From positions 5,332,001 through 5,396,000 of the forward strand of contig NZ_CP080378.1 of assembly GCF_019443445.1 (NCBI RefSeq): a DNA stretch of 64,000 bases, in the 5' to 3' direction. Position numbers and translations under genes: made by a program. Below the pieces are notes generated by a model. It ran no database searches and was not told the DNA's origin. It saw only the letters and a program-made list of their open reading frames with translations. The stretch comes from Massilia sp. PAMC28688 (GTDB taxonomy: Bacteria; Pseudomonadota; Gammaproteobacteria; Burkholderiales; Burkholderiaceae_D). Below, piece after piece: positions 16,134 to 28,122 of this stretch (position 1 is the stretch's first letter; each line of letters starts with the position of its first letter).

Positions 16134-16442
16134 ATGAAATTAACGACATACACGCCGGAGTTCCGGGCGGAGGCCGTCAAACTGGTGCTTGCCCAAGGCT
16201 TGACACTGGAAGAAGCGGCGAAGCGAATTGCGATCCCAAAGGGGACATTAGCGATCTGGGTGAGCGCGGCCAAGCGCGGCAGCGACCCGACTGCACCGCC
16301 AAGCAGTCGTGGCGTGGCCGAGCTTGAAGCAGAGGTGGCGAAGCCGCGCAAAGAACTGGCCGTGGAGCGCATGGAGAAGGAAGTGCTAAAAAAGGCCACC
16401 GCGTACTTTGCGAGGGAGTCGCTGCCCGGTACGCGTTCATGA
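16134..16442 (+). CDS. IS3-family transposase OrfA
   Basis: The protein is 102 aa. It has an N-terminal helix-turn-helix (YTPEFRAEAVKLVLAQGLTL, KRIAIPKGTLAIWVSAAKRG) and a zipper-like tail ending EKEVLKKATAYFARE. The A6G slippery heptamer at 16388-16394 lies in the LKKA codons, and the -1 frame downstream is open into orfB. Its stop overlaps orfB by 4 bp (ATGA), so both coupling and frameshifting are possible. GAGTG precedes the start (16125-16129). Confidence 0.93.
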   Translation: MKLTTYTPEFRAEAVKLVLAQGLTLEEAAKRIAIPKGTLAIWVSAAKRGSDPTAPPSSRGVAELEAEVAKPRKELAVERMEKEVLKKATAYFARESLPGTRS

Positions 16443-17299
16443 ATTCGGTGCGACTCGATTATCCGCTTAGTCTGTTGTGCCGCGTCTTTGACGTCTCGCG
16501 CAGCGGGTTCTACGCAGCAGTGGAGCGCCCGCCGTCCCAGCGTGCCCAGGACGACGAGCGATTGAAGGTGGCGATCAAGGCTGCGCATGTTCAAACCCGC
16601 GAGACATACGGCCCGCTGCGCCTTCGGCCCGAGTTGGTCGCTCAGGGGTTCGATACCGGGCGTGACCGCAACGTCCGGTTGCGGCAGGAGCTGGGCTTGC
16701 GGTGCAAGCAGAAGCGTAAGTTCAAGGCGACGACGAACTCGCGCCACGCGTTCCCAGTGACGGAGAACTTACTGAACCAAACGTTCGCGCCAACCCGGCC
16801 TAACGAAGCCTGGGTGACCGACATCACGTACGTGATGACCGATGAAAGATGGCTGTACCTCGCTGGTGTGAAAGACATTTTTACGTGCGAGCTGGTGGGC
16901 TGTGCGATGGGCCCACGTATGACGCAAGACCTGACCGCGCAAGCCCTGTGGCGTGCGGTACGCAGCAAGCGACCGGCAGCGGGATTGATCCATCACTCGG
17001 ATCGCGGCACTCAGTATTGTGCTGATGATTACCGCAAACTGGTCGAACAATTCGGTATGCAGGCGTCCATGTCGCGCAAAGGGAACTGCTATGACAATGC
17101 TCTGATGGAGAGCTTCTGGGCTAGCTTGAAGAACGAAATGATTCATCATCAGAGGTATGCCTCGCGGGCTAACGCGGAGTCAGCTATCAAGGAGTACATC
17201 GAGATCTCCTACAACCGCCAGCGACGCCACTCGCGTCTTGGAGACGTATCGCCAGCTTCATTCGCCGAAAATTTATGGAAAGAGGCGCTGGCTGCTTGA
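16439..17299 (+). CDS. IS3-family transposase OrfB
   Basis: The protein is 286 aa, full length. It has an HTH_21-like segment (RETYGPLRLRPELVAQG) and a complete DDE core: D in WVTDITYVMTDE, D in IHHSDRGTQY, E in CYDNALMESFWASLKNE. The terminal NRQRRHSRLGDVSPASF motif is present. It is normally produced fused to OrfA by -1 frameshifting at 16388-16394. No disabling change is seen. Confidence 0.95.
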   Translation: MNSVRLDYPLSLLCRVFDVSRSGFYAAVERPPSQRAQDDERLKVAIKAAHVQTRETYGPLRLRPELVAQGFDTGRDRNVRLRQELGLRCKQKRKFKATTNSRHAFPVTENLLNQTFAPTRPNEAWVTDITYVMTDERWLYLAGVKDIFTCELVGCAMGPRMTQDLTAQALWRAVRSKRPAAGLIHHSDRGTQYCADDYRKLVEQFGMQASMSRKGNCYDNALMESFWASLKNEMIHHQRYASRANAESAIKEYIEISYNRQRRHSRLGDVSPASFAENLWKEALAA

Positions 17300-17314
17300 A
17301 ACGGACGTGTCCAC

Positions 17315-17954
17315 GATTGACAGTACACCTCACACCTTGACGGAACGCGACAATGTCATCCCAGGATTGGTACGGCTGGTCTTCTTAGAGGCAAGCCGGG
17401 CGATCTGTGACAGCCTGAGGTCCGGGGCTATAGTGGTGCGGCCGCGTAGATAGGAAGGTGATGGCGGATTACCGCACGGGTAAATTCATCCTCGGTCCAA
17501 GCGCGTTTAGTCAGGGCACTCAGTACCTGGACTGCTTCAAGGATTGAGCAAACTTCATCAATTTACATCTCGACCTCGCTTGTTTGGCCGACCACCCTAG
17601 CAGTGGAGACGGGCATCCTCATTTTCACATGCGGGAACTGTCCCTGCTAGCAAATGACTGTCAGGGATCAATATTTTTTCGCATCTGGAAGTAATGGCGG
17701 CGCACACCGGATAGACGCGCGCCCAGCCATTGAGAGCAATGGGCGATAGAACTGCATAAATGACGCTGATATTCGGCACATCCGAATGCACTGTACACGA
17801 GCGCATCAGATCGGGCCGGTAAGGTATGCGCTCTTTCCGAATGGTCGACCGGACAAACAATCACGTCGGGGTACAGAGCGGGTACACGCCGTTTGCAACC
17901 GAGAATGCAGAGCATGTTCACACCAACAACTAATAAGTAAGTCATTGATTTCAT
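17315..17954. other. gene-poor region between IS3 element and tRNA-Arg
   Basis: 640 bp with no recognisable gene on either strand; the short frames have no family features. It is the junction between accessory DNA and the 3' end of the tRNA gene, where an integrase gene or attachment repeat might be expected, but I see neither. Confidence 0.4.
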
Positions 17955-18031
<77 letters not shown>

Positions 18032-18068
18032 TATTGTCGCGGGCAAGAAAATGCCTGCGGAAATGGAA

Positions 18069-18096
18069 ACGGGCTGTCACCTGAATGACAGCCCGT
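18069..18096 (-). terminator. terminator hairpin after tRNA-Pro
   Basis: Arms ACGGGCTGTCA (18069-18079) and TGACAGCCCGT (18086-18096) are perfectly complementary with a 6-nt loop. On the minus strand the stem is followed by TTTCCATTT. It lies between tRNA-Pro and tRNA-Arg. Confidence 0.7.
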
Positions 18097-18106
18097 CCTT
18101 TGAACT

Positions 18107-18183
18107 TGGTCGGAGTACAAGGATTCGAACCTTGGACCCCCTGGTCCCAAACCAGGTGCGCTACCGGACTGCGCCACACTCCG
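18107..18183 (-). tRNA. tRNA-Pro(TGG)
   Basis: A minus-strand cloverleaf: acceptor CGGAGTG pairs with TACTCCG, D arm GGCGCAGTCCGGTAGCGC, anticodon loop TTTGGGA with anticodon TGG, T arm CAAGGTTCGAATCCTTG, discriminator A and encoded CCA. It starts 43 bp downstream of the glmM stop on the same strand. Confidence 0.96.
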
Positions 18184-18226
18184 AAGACGTCATTATACGT
18201 CGCGCGGCCGGTGGCGTCAACTTTGC

Positions 18227-19567
18227 TTACGAGACGACTTTGTCCGCAATCCGGCGTGCCGTCGAGGCTGCAACATGCGCGTCCTTGGCTTCCACCATTA
18301 CCCGAATCAACGGCTCCGTACCCGATGCGCGGATCAGCACGCGGCCGGTGTCGCCCAGTTCCTGCTCAACAAGTTCCTTCTCCGCCACCATGCCGGCGTT
18401 CTTGGTCCAGTCGAAGCCAGCCGGCACTTTGACGTTGATCAAGGTCTGCGGGTACAGCGTCAGCTTGGCGCAGCACTCGTCGAGCGACTTGCCGGTGCGG
18501 CGCAGTGCCGACAGCACTTGCAGGGCCGACACGATGCCATCACCCGTGGTGTGCTTGTCCAGTGCCAGCAGGTGGCCCGAACCTTCGCCGCCGAATAGCC
18601 AGCCCTTCTCTTTCATCACTTCCAGCACGTAGCGGTCACCCACCTTGGCGCGCGCAAAGCCCACTCCCATTTCCTTGAAAGCCACTTCCAGCGCCATGTT
18701 GGTCATCAATGTGCCCACGGCGCCGGCCACCGGCCCGGTTTCCATGCGGTCCAGCACCATTACGTACAGCAGCTCGTCGCCGTTGTAGATGCGGCCCTTG
18801 CTGTCGCACATGACCAGGCGGTCGGCGTCGCCGTCCAGCGCAATGCCGAGGTCGGCGCGGTGTTCCAGCACGGCCGCGGCCATCGCTTTCGGCACCGTGG
18901 CGCCGCAGCCGTCGTTGATGTTGAAGCCGTCCGGCTTGGCGCCGATGGAGATGACCTCCGCGCCCAGTTCGTGGAACACGTGCGGGGCGATATCGTAAGC
19001 GGCGCCGTGGGCGCAGTCGACCACGATGCGCAGGCCGCGCAGGTCCAGCTCGTTCGGGAAGGTGCCCTTGCAAAATTCGATGTAGCGGCCCTGCGAGTGC
19101 TGCAGGCGCTTGGCGCGGCCCATTTTTTCCGGCGCCACGCAGGTCATCGGCTGGTCAATCATTTCTTCGATTTCCAGTTCCACCGAATCGGCCAGCTTGG
19201 TGCCGTTCTTGGAGAAGAACTTGATGCCGTTGTCGTGGTACGGGTTGTGCGAAGCCGAGATGACGACACCGGCCGACAGGCGCAGCGCGCGCGTCAGGTA
19301 GGCCACGGCCGGGGTCGGCGTGGGGCCGGCCAGGAGGACGTCCACGCCGGCGGCGTTAAAACCCGCTTCCAGCGCCGACTCCAGCATGTAGCCGGAAATG
19401 CGCGTGTCTTTTCCGATCAGAACCGTGGGACGACCCGATGATGAGCTGCGGGTCTTGGCCAGGACCTTGCCCGCGGCGTGACCGAGGCGCATCACGAAGT
19501 CAGGGGTGATCGGCTCGACGCCCACCAGTCCACGTACACCGTCCGTACCGAAATATTTACGTGCCAT
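18227..19567 (-). CDS. glmM: phosphoglucosamine mutase
   Basis: Converts glucosamine-6-phosphate to glucosamine-1-phosphate for UDP-GlcNAc, peptidoglycan and LPS synthesis. It is 446 aa, the usual length. Visible motifs: the N-terminal FGTDGVRG; the phosphoserine loop ISASHNP with catalytic Ser106; the Mg site DGDADR (245-250); the sugar loop GGEGSGH; and the phosphate-binding [11 protein letters not shown] near the C-terminus. It follows folP by 27 bp on the same strand, the order usual in beta- and gammaproteobacteria, and is probably co-transcribed with it. Confidence 0.98.
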   Translation of the reverse strand: MARKYFGTDGVRGLVGVEPITPDFVMRLGHAAGKVLAKTRSSSSGRPTVLIGKDTRISGYMLESALEAGFNAAGVDVLLAGPTPTPAVAYLTRALRLSAGVVISASHNPYHDNGIKFFSKNGTKLADSVELEIEEMIDQPMTCVAPEKMGRAKRLQHSQGRYIEFCKGTFPNELDLRGLRIVVDCAHGAAYDIAPHVFHELGAEVISIGAKPDGFNINDGCGATVPKAMAAAVLEHRADLGIALDGDADRLVMCDSKGRIYNGDELLYVMVLDRMETGPVAGAVGTLMTNMALEVAFKEMGVGFARAKVGDRYVLEVMKEKGWLFGGEGSGHLLALDKHTTGDGIVSALQVLSALRRTGKSLDECCAKLTLYPQTLINVKVPAGFDWTKNAGMVAEKELVEQELGDTGRVLIRASGTEPLIRVMVEAKDAHVAASTARRIADKVVS

Positions 19568-19594
19568 ATTTTGCTCTTTTTGAATGAAAAGTTG

Positions 19595-20428
19595 TTAAAT
19601 CGTGGCGGCTTGCCACACGTTGACGGCGTCGACTGTTTCAACGACATCATGCACCCGTACAATGCGAGCGCCATGCGCGATCGCAGCGAGTGCTCCAGCG
19701 ATATTGCCTGCGAGTCGCTGCTCCACCGGCTTGCCGGTGACGGCCCCGATCATGGACTTGCGTGATACGCCAGCCAGAACCGGTAAGCCAATTTCTTGCT
19801 GCATCCTGCCAATGTTGCGCAGTAATGCGTAATTATGTTCCACGGTTTTGCCAAAGCCAAAGCCGGGATCGATGCAGATGCGCTCGCGCTCGATGCCGGC
19901 CGCCACCATGGCGTCGACCCGCTCGCGCAGAAAGCTGATCACTTCCGCCACCACATCCTCGTAGCGCGGATCCTGCTGCATCGATTGTGGCGTGCCCTGC
20001 ATGTGCATTACGCACAGGGCGCAGTCGCTGCCCTGCACCGCTTCCAGTGCCCCCGGCGCCCGAAAACCGTTGATATCATTGATCATGTCCGCGCCGGCAA
20101 TGATGGCTTCGCGCATGACCTGGGGCTTGTACGTGTCGACCGACAAGGGCTTGCCCATGTCGCGCAAAGCATACAGCACCGGCATCACCCGGCCCAGTTC
20201 CTGTGCCAATGGCACTGCGGGCGCGCCCGGACGGCTCGATTCGCCGCCCACATCAATGATGTCGACGCCCTCCCCGATCATTTCCTCGGCGCGCGAGACG
20301 GCAAACTCGAGCGACTCGTAACGCCCGCCATCCGAAAACGAATCCGGCGTCGTGTTCAGTATCCCCATCACGAGGGGGCGCTTGTCGAGCGCGAAGCCGA
20401 AACGGCCGCATTGCAGGTATTGTCGCAT
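19595..20428 (-). CDS. folP: dihydropteroate synthase
   Basis: Joins p-aminobenzoate to hydroxymethyl-dihydropterin pyrophosphate in folate synthesis; target of sulfonamides. It is 277 aa, one TIM-barrel domain. Signature 1 is GILNTTPDSFSDGG and signature 2 is DVGGESSRPGA; further conserved segments are INDINGF and DPGFGFGKT. The loop sequences look like the normal chromosomal enzyme, not the resistant Sul type. It lies between the ftsH terminator and glmM, with which it probably forms an operon. Confidence 0.98.
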   Translation of the reverse strand: MRQYLQCGRFGFALDKRPLVMGILNTTPDSFSDGGRYESLEFAVSRAEEMIGEGVDIIDVGGESSRPGAPAVPLAQELGRVMPVLYALRDMGKPLSVDTYKPQVMREAIIAGADMINDINGFRAPGALEAVQGSDCALCVMHMQGTPQSMQQDPRYEDVVAEVISFLRERVDAMVAAGIERERICIDPGFGFGKTVEHNYALLRNIGRMQQEIGLPVLAGVSRKSMIGAVTGKPVEQRLAGNIAGALAAIAHGARIVRVHDVVETVDAVNVWQAATI

Positions 20429-20465
20429 TCGTTGTTGGATTTCTTCCGGGCGTCATCCATGAAAA

Positions 20466-20494
20466 ATGCCGCTCAGTTATTGCCTGAGCGGCAT
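20466..20494 (-). terminator. intrinsic terminator after ftsH
   Basis: Arms ATGCCGCTCAG (20466-20476) and CTGAGCGGCAT (20484-20494) with a 7-nt loop; on the minus strand the stem is followed by TTTTTC. It lies between the ftsH stop and folP start, so folP-glmM likely have their own promoter or depend on readthrough. Confidence 0.85.
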
Positions 20495-20526
20495 TATATA
20501 CTTCTACGGAAACTTTCCGTTTTCGA

Positions 20527-22413
<1,887 letters not shown>

Positions 22414-22592
22414 GAAAACTCCTTCGATGCAGACGCATCCGATACCGATTCTAGAACGCCGATTTTACTCGCATTAAGCAGCAGGTGCCACGCGCGCCCC
22501 ACTGCGGAGTCGAAAAACCCGCGAAAATCTTTGCTTATTAGCCGATTTGCATGGTTTTTCGGTTCTTCCACAGCCGATATTGGGGGAACCCA

Positions 22593-23279
22593 TCAAATAT
22601 CAAGGGGGGCTTCTTCTTCCAGCGCGGTATTGGTGGCCGAAGGATTTTTCAAGCCCTTGCCAACGAGGAAAATCTCGGACGATTTGTCCCGGCTCGCCTT
22701 GGGCTTGACTTGTTTGACAACCTTGAATTCGGTGCGGAATTTCTCGACGATTTGACTAAAACCCATGTCTTTAAAACATTTGACCACGAGCGCGCCGCTC
22801 GGCTTCATGTGGAACTGGGTAAATTCAATGGCCAGGTCAATCAGGTGCTCCATGCGCGCGGAGTCCGCCGTCGGAATGCCCGACAGGTTCGGGGCCATGT
22901 CCGACAGCACCAGGTCGCACTTGCGTCCGTCCAGGATGGTGTCGAGCTGACGCAAAATGCGCGCCTCGCGGAAGTCGCCGAGAATGAAATGCATGTCCGC
23001 GATCGGCTCCATGGGCAGCATGTCCAGCCCGATGATGGTGCCATTGATGCCGCCGCCTTCCTTGCCCGCCAGCTTGCGGCGCACGTACTGCCCCCAGCTG
23101 CCCGGCGTGCAGCCAAGGTCGACAATAACCTGGCCCGGCTTGATCAGCTTTTCAGCCTCGTCAATTTCTTTGAGTTTGAAAGCTGCGCGCGCCCGGTAAC
23201 CCTCTTTTTGCGCCAGTTTGACGTAAGGGTCGTTGATATGGTCGTGTAACCAGTTTTTGTTTAATTTCTTCTTCTTCAT
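22593..23279 (-). CDS. rlmE: 23S rRNA (uridine2552-2'-O)-methyltransferase RlmE
   Basis: Methylates U2552 of 23S rRNA late in large-subunit assembly. It is 228 aa. The Rossmann SAM site is [15 protein letters not shown]. The conserved Lys-Asp-Lys-Glu tetrad is represented by K near the N-terminus, D in LSDMAPN, K in VVKCFKD and a late E. The C-terminal tail is slightly longer than the E. coli enzyme and acidic. It is divergent from yhbY across 41 bp, as in many proteobacteria, and precedes ftsH. Confidence 0.97.
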   Translation of the reverse strand: MKKKKLNKNWLHDHINDPYVKLAQKEGYRARAAFKLKEIDEAEKLIKPGQVIVDLGCTPGSWGQYVRRKLAGKEGGGINGTIIGLDMLPMEPIADMHFILGDFREARILRQLDTILDGRKCDLVLSDMAPNLSGIPTADSARMEHLIDLAIEFTQFHMKPSGALVVKCFKDMGFSQIVEKFRTEFKVVKQVKPKASRDKSSEIFLVGKGLKNPSATNTALEEEAPLDI

Positions 23280-23320
23280 TCGCGTAGAATACTGCTTTTA
23301 AGGGATTTAACTAAAATATT

Positions 23321-23791
23321 ATGCAAAAACTTACACCCGTCGAGCGCAGCGCACTGCGCGCTGAGGCGCATGCGCTCAAGCCCGTTGTGATCATTGGCGA
23401 AGCGGGCCTGACGCCTTCCGTCATGAAGGAAATCGGCGCCAGCCTCGACTCGCACGGCCTGATCAAGGTCCGTGTGTTCGGTGACGACCGTGAAATGCGC
23501 ACGGAAATCTATGAAAATATCTGCACCGAATTGCAGGCCCACCCGGTCCAGCACATCGGCAAGCTGCTCGTCATCTACCGCCCCAAGGTGGAAGTGGAAA
23601 AAGCGCGCAGCACCAAGTCCGGCAAGGGCATGCGTGAAGTGACCATCGTCAAGGCCAGCGCCAGCGGCACCAAGCGCCCCAGCGTGACCAAGGTCATGAT
23701 CAAAGGGAATGAGCGCGTGACCGAAGGCGGCACCATCAAGCGTGCCAAGCCGCGCCAGAAGAGCACCAAGAAAAGCGAACTGGGCAAATAA
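23321..23791 (+). CDS. yhbY: ribosome assembly RNA-binding protein YhbY
   Basis: Residues 1-97 form a CRS1-YhbY domain (RAEAHALKPVVIIGEAGLT, IKVRVFGDDRE, GKLLVIYRP), which binds 23S rRNA in pre-50S particles. The remaining 59 residues are a Lys/Arg-rich tail (KRAKPRQKSTKKSELGK), longer than the 97-aa E. coli protein but common in this bacterial group. It shares a 41-bp divergent promoter region with rlmE. Confidence 0.95.
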   Translation: MQKLTPVERSALRAEAHALKPVVIIGEAGLTPSVMKEIGASLDSHGLIKVRVFGDDREMRTEIYENICTELQAHPVQHIGKLLVIYRPKVEVEKARSTKSGKGMREVTIVKASASGTKRPSVTKVMIKGNERVTEGGTIKRAKPRQKSTKKSELGK

Positions 23792-23825
23792 TGCCCATCC
23801 GGGTGGAAGGCTGGGGCTATTAACC

Positions 23826-24293
23826 CTATTGCGCTTCCACCTTGCGCGTTTCCTTGTGAATCAAAAAGAACGCCAGGATCGTCATCTGCGCGTACAGCAG
23901 CAGCGACACACCATGCAGGATGCCAAACAGGCGGCGGCTGTCGGCAATCATCACCCCGCCCTGCCCTGAAGCGCGCAGTTCCTGCATCAGCGGCTGCGAG
24001 CCAAAATAGAACAGCACCCACGCCAGCATCACCAGCAGCACGCCGGTCATGACATTGCGCGTGGCCGCATCGAGCTTCTTGTCCATCCACACCAACACCA
24101 GCAGCGCCATGCCGCATACGAGACCAATGATGGCTTCAGCGCGAAACAGCGGCGCCACCGCCTGGCCGAAGCCGGCGCGGTCGCTGATGCTCGCATTGAT
24201 CAAGGAGGCGCGGATGGCCACCAGCACGGCGCTGCCCGCCCACAGGCTCAGAAGAGCCACGCGGGCGCGCTGCAGGAGAGACAAATTCGCCAT
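23826..24293 (-). CDS. DUF4149 membrane protein
   Basis: The protein is 155 aa, with four predicted membrane helices (about 8-28, 47-68, 80-98, 126-146). It begins at ATG 24293, which shares its A with the greA stop (TGATG), so it is translationally coupled to greA. The family has no known function; its place directly after greA is conserved in Burkholderiales. A TTG three bases upstream could also serve. Confidence 0.85.
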   Translation of the reverse strand: MANLSLLQRARVALLSLWAGSAVLVAIRASLINASISDRAGFGQAVAPLFRAEAIIGLVCGMALLVLVWMDKKLDAATRNVMTGVLLVMLAWVLFYFGSQPLMQELRASGQGGVMIADSRRLFGILHGVSLLLYAQMTILAFFLIHKETRKVEAQ

Positions 24294-24772
24294 CAAATGT
24301 ATTTGACTTCCAGGATTTCGTATTCGCGCGGGCCGGACGGCGCCTGCACTTCCACCACGTCGCCGGCGTACTTGCCGATCAGGGCACGCGAGATGGGCGA
24401 AGTCACCGAAATCTTGTTCAGTTTGAGGTCGGCTTCGTCCATGCCCACGATCTGGTAGGTCACCTTCTGGCCGTTTTCCAGGTCTTCCAGGTCGACGGTG
24501 GCGGCAAACACGACACGCCCTTCGGCGTCGAGCGTGGTCGGATCGATGATCTGGGCGGCCGACAGCTTGCCTTCGAGTTCGGCGATGCGCCCTTCCACGA
24601 ACGCCTGGCGCTCCTTGGCGGCGTCGTATTCTGCGTTCTCGGACAGGTCGCCGTGGGAACGCGCTTCTGCGATGGCGTCAATCACGATACGGCGCTCCTT
24701 GGTCTTGAGCTGATGCAGCTCTTCCTTGAGCAGTTCTGCGCCGAATTTGGTAAGTGGGACGGATGAATTCAT
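24293..24772 (-). CDS. greA: transcription elongation factor GreA
   Basis: Rescues arrested RNA polymerase by stimulating cleavage of the nascent transcript. Start ATG 24772 ([15 protein letters not shown]) gives 159 aa, the standard length; the frame is open upstream but the extra 12 residues are not conserved. The N-terminal coiled coil contains the tip acidic pair in [16 protein letters not shown]; the C-terminal FKBP-like domain has the usual [10 protein letters not shown]. It lies 104 bp after carB on the same strand, with a stem-loop between. Confidence 0.97.
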   Translation of the reverse strand: MNSSVPLTKFGAELLKEELHQLKTKERRIVIDAIAEARSHGDLSENAEYDAAKERQAFVEGRIAELEGKLSAAQIIDPTTLDAEGRVVFAATVDLEDLENGQKVTYQIVGMDEADLKLNKISVTSPISRALIGKYAGDVVEVQAPSGPREYEILEVKYI

Positions 24773-24802
24773 GGTGTATTCGCGTTTCTGCTGAAAAGTG
24801 AA

Positions 24803-24858
24803 AACCACAGAGGCACGCGGCGTGTTACAAAAAACGCCGCCGCGCGAACTCTGTGGTT
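24803..24858 (-). terminator. nested stem-loop between carB and greA
   Basis: Outer arms AACCACAGAG (24803-24812) and CTCTGTGGTT (24849-24858), inner arms GCGGCGT (24817-24823) and ACGCCGC (24834-24840). On the minus strand the inner loop has a run of T and the outer stem ends in GGTTTTCAC. It could terminate or attenuate carAB transcripts before greA. Confidence 0.5.
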
Positions 24859-24876
24859 AAGGGTACTGCTGACTGC

Positions 24877-27800
24877 TTAGTTTAAGGTTTTATGCAGGCC
24901 TTGTAAATCGTACACGCGCAACTCGTCGAGATGACGCATGCCTTCGACCGCAGCCTCCGCACCCGCTATTGTAGTGTATGTCGTGACCCGGGCGGCCAAA
25001 GCCGAAATCCGGATCGCGCGCGAGTCCACAATCGCACTGCGTTTTTCATCGACCGTGTTGATCACCAGCGCGATCTCGTGGTTCTTGATCATGTCGACCA
25101 CGTGCGGACGGCCTTCCAGCACCTTGTTCACGGCCTGGCACGGAATGCCGGCGGCGTTGATGACGGCGGCGGTGCCCTTGGTGGCGGCGATCTGGAAGCC
25201 CATCTCGTGCAGGTCACGTGCCACTTTCACGGCGCGCGGCTTGTCCGGGCCTTTGATCGACAGGAATACCTTGCCCGATTCCGGCAGCTTGACGCCGGCG
25301 CCCATCTGCGACTTCACGAACGCTTCGCCAAAGGTGGTGCCAACGCCCATCACTTCGCCGGTGGACTTCATCTCCGGTCCCAAAATCGTGTCCACGCCGG
25401 GGAATTTCACGAACGGGAACACCGCTTCCTTGACGCTGTAGAACGGCGGCACCACTTCCTTGGTGATGCCCTGCGAGGCGAGCGTCTGGCCCACCATGCA
25501 GCGCGCCGCGATCTTGGCCAGCTGCAGGCCGGTGGCCTTGGACACGAACGGCACGGTGCGCGATGCGCGCGGGTTCACTTCCAGCACGAACACGGTGTCC
25601 TGCACCACGCCGTCGATCTCCTGCTTCTGGATTGCGAACTGCACGTTCATCAGGCCCACCACGTTCAGGCCCTTGGCCATGAGCGAGGTCTGGCGCTTGA
25701 GTTCATCGATGGTGGCCTGCGACAGCGAATACGGCGGCAGCGAACAGGCCGAGTCGCCCGAGTGCACGCCGGCCTGCTCGATGTGCTCCATCACGCCGCC
25801 GATGAAGGTGGTCTCGCCGTCCGAGATGCAGTCCACGTCCACCTCAATCGCGTCGTTCAGGAAGCGGTCCAGCAGCACCGGCGAATCGTGCGATACCTTG
25901 ACCGCTTCGCGCATGTAGCGCTCCAGGTCGCGCTGCTCGTGCACGATTTCCATCGCGCGGCCGCCCAGTACGTAGGATGGGCGCACCACCAGCGGGTAGC
26001 CGATTTCCTGTGCCAGGTCGATCGCTTCGGCTTCGGTACGCGCGGTGCGGTTGGGCGGCTGGCGCAGGCCGAGGGTTTGCAGCATCTGCTGGAAACGCTC
26101 GCGGTCTTCGGCCGCGTCGATCATGTCGGGCGAGGTGCCGATGATCGGCACGCCGTTCGCTTCCAGGTCCAGCGCAAGTTTAAGCGGGGTCTGGCCGCCG
26201 TACTGCACGATCACGCCCACCGGCTTTTCGAGCGCCACGATTTCCAGCACGTCTTCCAGCGTCAGCGATTCAAAGTACAGGCGGTCGGACGTGTCGTAGT
26301 CGGTCGAAACGGTCTCGGGATTGCAGTTGACCATGATGGTCTCATAGCCGTCTTCGCGCATCGCCAGCGCCGCGTGCACGCAGCAGTAATCGAATTCGAT
26401 ACCCTGGCCGATGCGGTTCGGGCCACCGCCCAGCACCATGATCTTTTTCTTGTCGCTCGGGTTGGACTCGCACTCTTCATCGTAGGTCGAGTACATGTAC
26501 GCGGTGTCGGTCGAAAACTCGGCCGCGCAGGTGTCCACCCGCTTGTACACGGGACGGATGCCCATGGCGTGGCGCGCTTCGCGCACGGCCGTGTCGGTGG
26601 TGTGCATCAAAAAGGCCAGGCGGCGGTCCGAAAAGCCCTTTTGCTTCAACTTGTACAGCAGCGGCTTGTCGAGGTTTTCCAGCTTCTGATGGTCCAGCCA
26701 CAATTCGATGTCGACGATTTCCTTGATCTGGATGAGGAACCACGGATCGATGTGGGTGAGCGCATGCACTTCTTCGAGCGTGAAGCCCTGGGCGAAGGCG
26801 TCGCCCACGTACCAGATGCGGTCCGGTCCCGGCTCGCCCAGTTCTTCCTCGATCTTTTCGCGGTCGCGCGTCTTTTCGTTCAGGCCATCGACGCCCACTT
26901 CCAGGCCGCGCAGCGCTTTCTGGAACGACTCCTGGAAGGTGCGGCCAATGGCCATGACTTCGCCCACCGACTTCATTTGCGTCGTCAGGTGCTGGTCGGC
27001 AGCGGGGAATTTTTCAAACGTGAAGCGCGGGATCTTGACCACCACGTAGTCAATCGACGGCTCGAACGATGCCGGCGTGGCGCCGCCCGTGATCTCGTTG
27101 CGCAGTTCGTCGAGCGTGAAGCCCACGGCCAGCTTGGCCGCCACCTTGGCGATCGGAAAGCCGGTCGCCTTGGAAGCGAGCGCCGAGGAACGCGACACGC
27201 GCGGATTCATTTCGATCACGATCATGCGGCCGTCGGCCGGGTTGATCGCGAACTGCACGTTGGAGCCGCCCGTGTCCACGCCAATTTCGCGCAGCACTGC
27301 CAGGCTGGCGTTGCGCATGATCTGGTATTCCTTGTCCGTCAGCGTCTGCGCCGGGGCCACGGTAATGGAGTCGCCCGTGTGCACGCCCATCGGGTCGAGG
27401 TTTTCGATCGAGCAGATGATGATGCAGTTGTCGGCCTTGTCGCGCACGACTTCCATCTCGTACTCTTTCCAGCCAATCAAGGACTCTTCAATCAGCAGTT
27501 CCTTGGTGGGCGAGGCTTCCAGGCCGCGCTTGCAGATGGTCTCGAATTCTTCTTCGTTGTAGGCGATGCCGCCGCCCGTGCCGCCCATGGTGAACGATGG
27601 ACGGATAATGGTCGGAAAACCCAGCTCGCGCTGCACGGCCCACGATTCCTCCATCGAGTGAGCCACGCCCGAGCGCGCGGAACCGAGGCCAATCTTGGTC
27701 ATCGCTTCCTTGAACTTGGAGCGGTCTTCTGCCTTGTCGATGGCTTCGGGCGAAGCGCCGATCAGCTCCACGTTGTACTGGGCCAGCACGCCGTTGTTGT

Positions 27801-28107
27801 GCAGGTCGAGCGCGCAATTGAGCGCGGTCTGGCCGCCCATGGTCGGCAAGATGGCGTCGGGACGCTCCTTGGCGATGATGCGCTCGACCACCTTCCAGGT
27901 GATTGGCTCGATGTAGGTCACATCGGCCATCTCCGGGTCGGTCATGATGGTGGCCGGGTTGCTGTTGACGAGGATGACCTTGTAGCCTTCTTCACGCAGG
28001 GCCTTGCAGGCCTGGGCGCCGGAATAATCAAACTCGCAGGCCTGGCCGATAATGATCGGGCCAGCGCCAATAATCAAAATACTTTTAATGTCACTACGCT
28101 TTGCCAT
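24877..28107 (-). CDS. carB: carbamoyl-phosphate synthase large subunit
   Basis: Makes carbamoyl phosphate from bicarbonate, ammonia (channelled from CarA) and two ATP, for pyrimidines and arginine. It is 1,076 aa, full length. Two ATP-grasp halves are visible, each starting with a Rossmann segment ([20 protein letters not shown] and [19 protein letters not shown]), and a C-terminal MGS-like allosteric domain ([12 protein letters not shown] onward). It starts 15 bp after carA on the same strand. Confidence 0.99.
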   Translation of the reverse strand: MAKRSDIKSILIIGAGPIIIGQACEFDYSGAQACKALREEGYKVILVNSNPATIMTDPEMADVTYIEPITWKVVERIIAKERPDAILPTMGGQTALNCALDLHNNGVLAQYNVELIGASPEAIDKAEDRSKFKEAMTKIGLGSARSGVAHSMEESWAVQRELGFPTIIRPSFTMGGTGGGIAYNEEEFETICKRGLEASPTKELLIEESLIGWKEYEMEVVRDKADNCIIICSIENLDPMGVHTGDSITVAPAQTLTDKEYQIMRNASLAVLREIGVDTGGSNVQFAINPADGRMIVIEMNPRVSRSSALASKATGFPIAKVAAKLAVGFTLDELRNEITGGATPASFEPSIDYVVVKIPRFTFEKFPAADQHLTTQMKSVGEVMAIGRTFQESFQKALRGLEVGVDGLNEKTRDREKIEEELGEPGPDRIWYVGDAFAQGFTLEEVHALTHIDPWFLIQIKEIVDIELWLDHQKLENLDKPLLYKLKQKGFSDRRLAFLMHTTDTAVREARHAMGIRPVYKRVDTCAAEFSTDTAYMYSTYDEECESNPSDKKKIMVLGGGPNRIGQGIEFDYCCVHAALAMREDGYETIMVNCNPETVSTDYDTSDRLYFESLTLEDVLEIVALEKPVGVIVQYGGQTPLKLALDLEANGVPIIGTSPDMIDAAEDRERFQQMLQTLGLRQPPNRTARTEAEAIDLAQEIGYPLVVRPSYVLGGRAMEIVHEQRDLERYMREAVKVSHDSPVLLDRFLNDAIEVDVDCISDGETTFIGGVMEHIEQAGVHSGDSACSLPPYSLSQATIDELKRQTSLMAKGLNVVGLMNVQFAIQKQEIDGVVQDTVFVLEVNPRASRTVPFVSKATGLQLAKIAARCMVGQTLASQGITKEVVPPFYSVKEAVFPFVKFPGVDTILGPEMKSTGEVMGVGTTFGEAFVKSQMGAGVKLPESGKVFLSIKGPDKPRAVKVARDLHEMGFQIAATKGTAAVINAAGIPCQAVNKVLEGRPHVVDMIKNHEIALVINTVDEKRSAIVDSRAIRISALAARVTTYTTIAGAEAAVEGMRHLDELRVYDLQGLHKTLN

Positions 28108-28122
28108 CTATCTCTCTCTGCT

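Larger units (their letters stand above)
16091..17314 (+). mobile_element. IS3-family insertion sequence (IS3 group-like)
   Basis: Left end GTGGACACTTCCATTT (from 16091) and the complement of the right end GTGGACACGTCCGTTT (ending at 17314) form inverted repeats with two mismatches in 16. Two overlapping frames, orfA and orfB, are intact. No matching 3-5 bp target duplication is visible around these limits, so the exact ends may be a few bases off or the flanks may have rearranged. Confidence 0.85.

Noticed and set aside
17315..17954. Integrase or attachment site next to tRNA-Arg
   Set aside because: No recombinase motif in any frame and no copy of the tRNA 3' end could be found.
19492..19674. 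Small minus-strand frame across the glmM-folP gap
   Set aside because: It overlaps both genes in another frame and has no ribosome site or family features.
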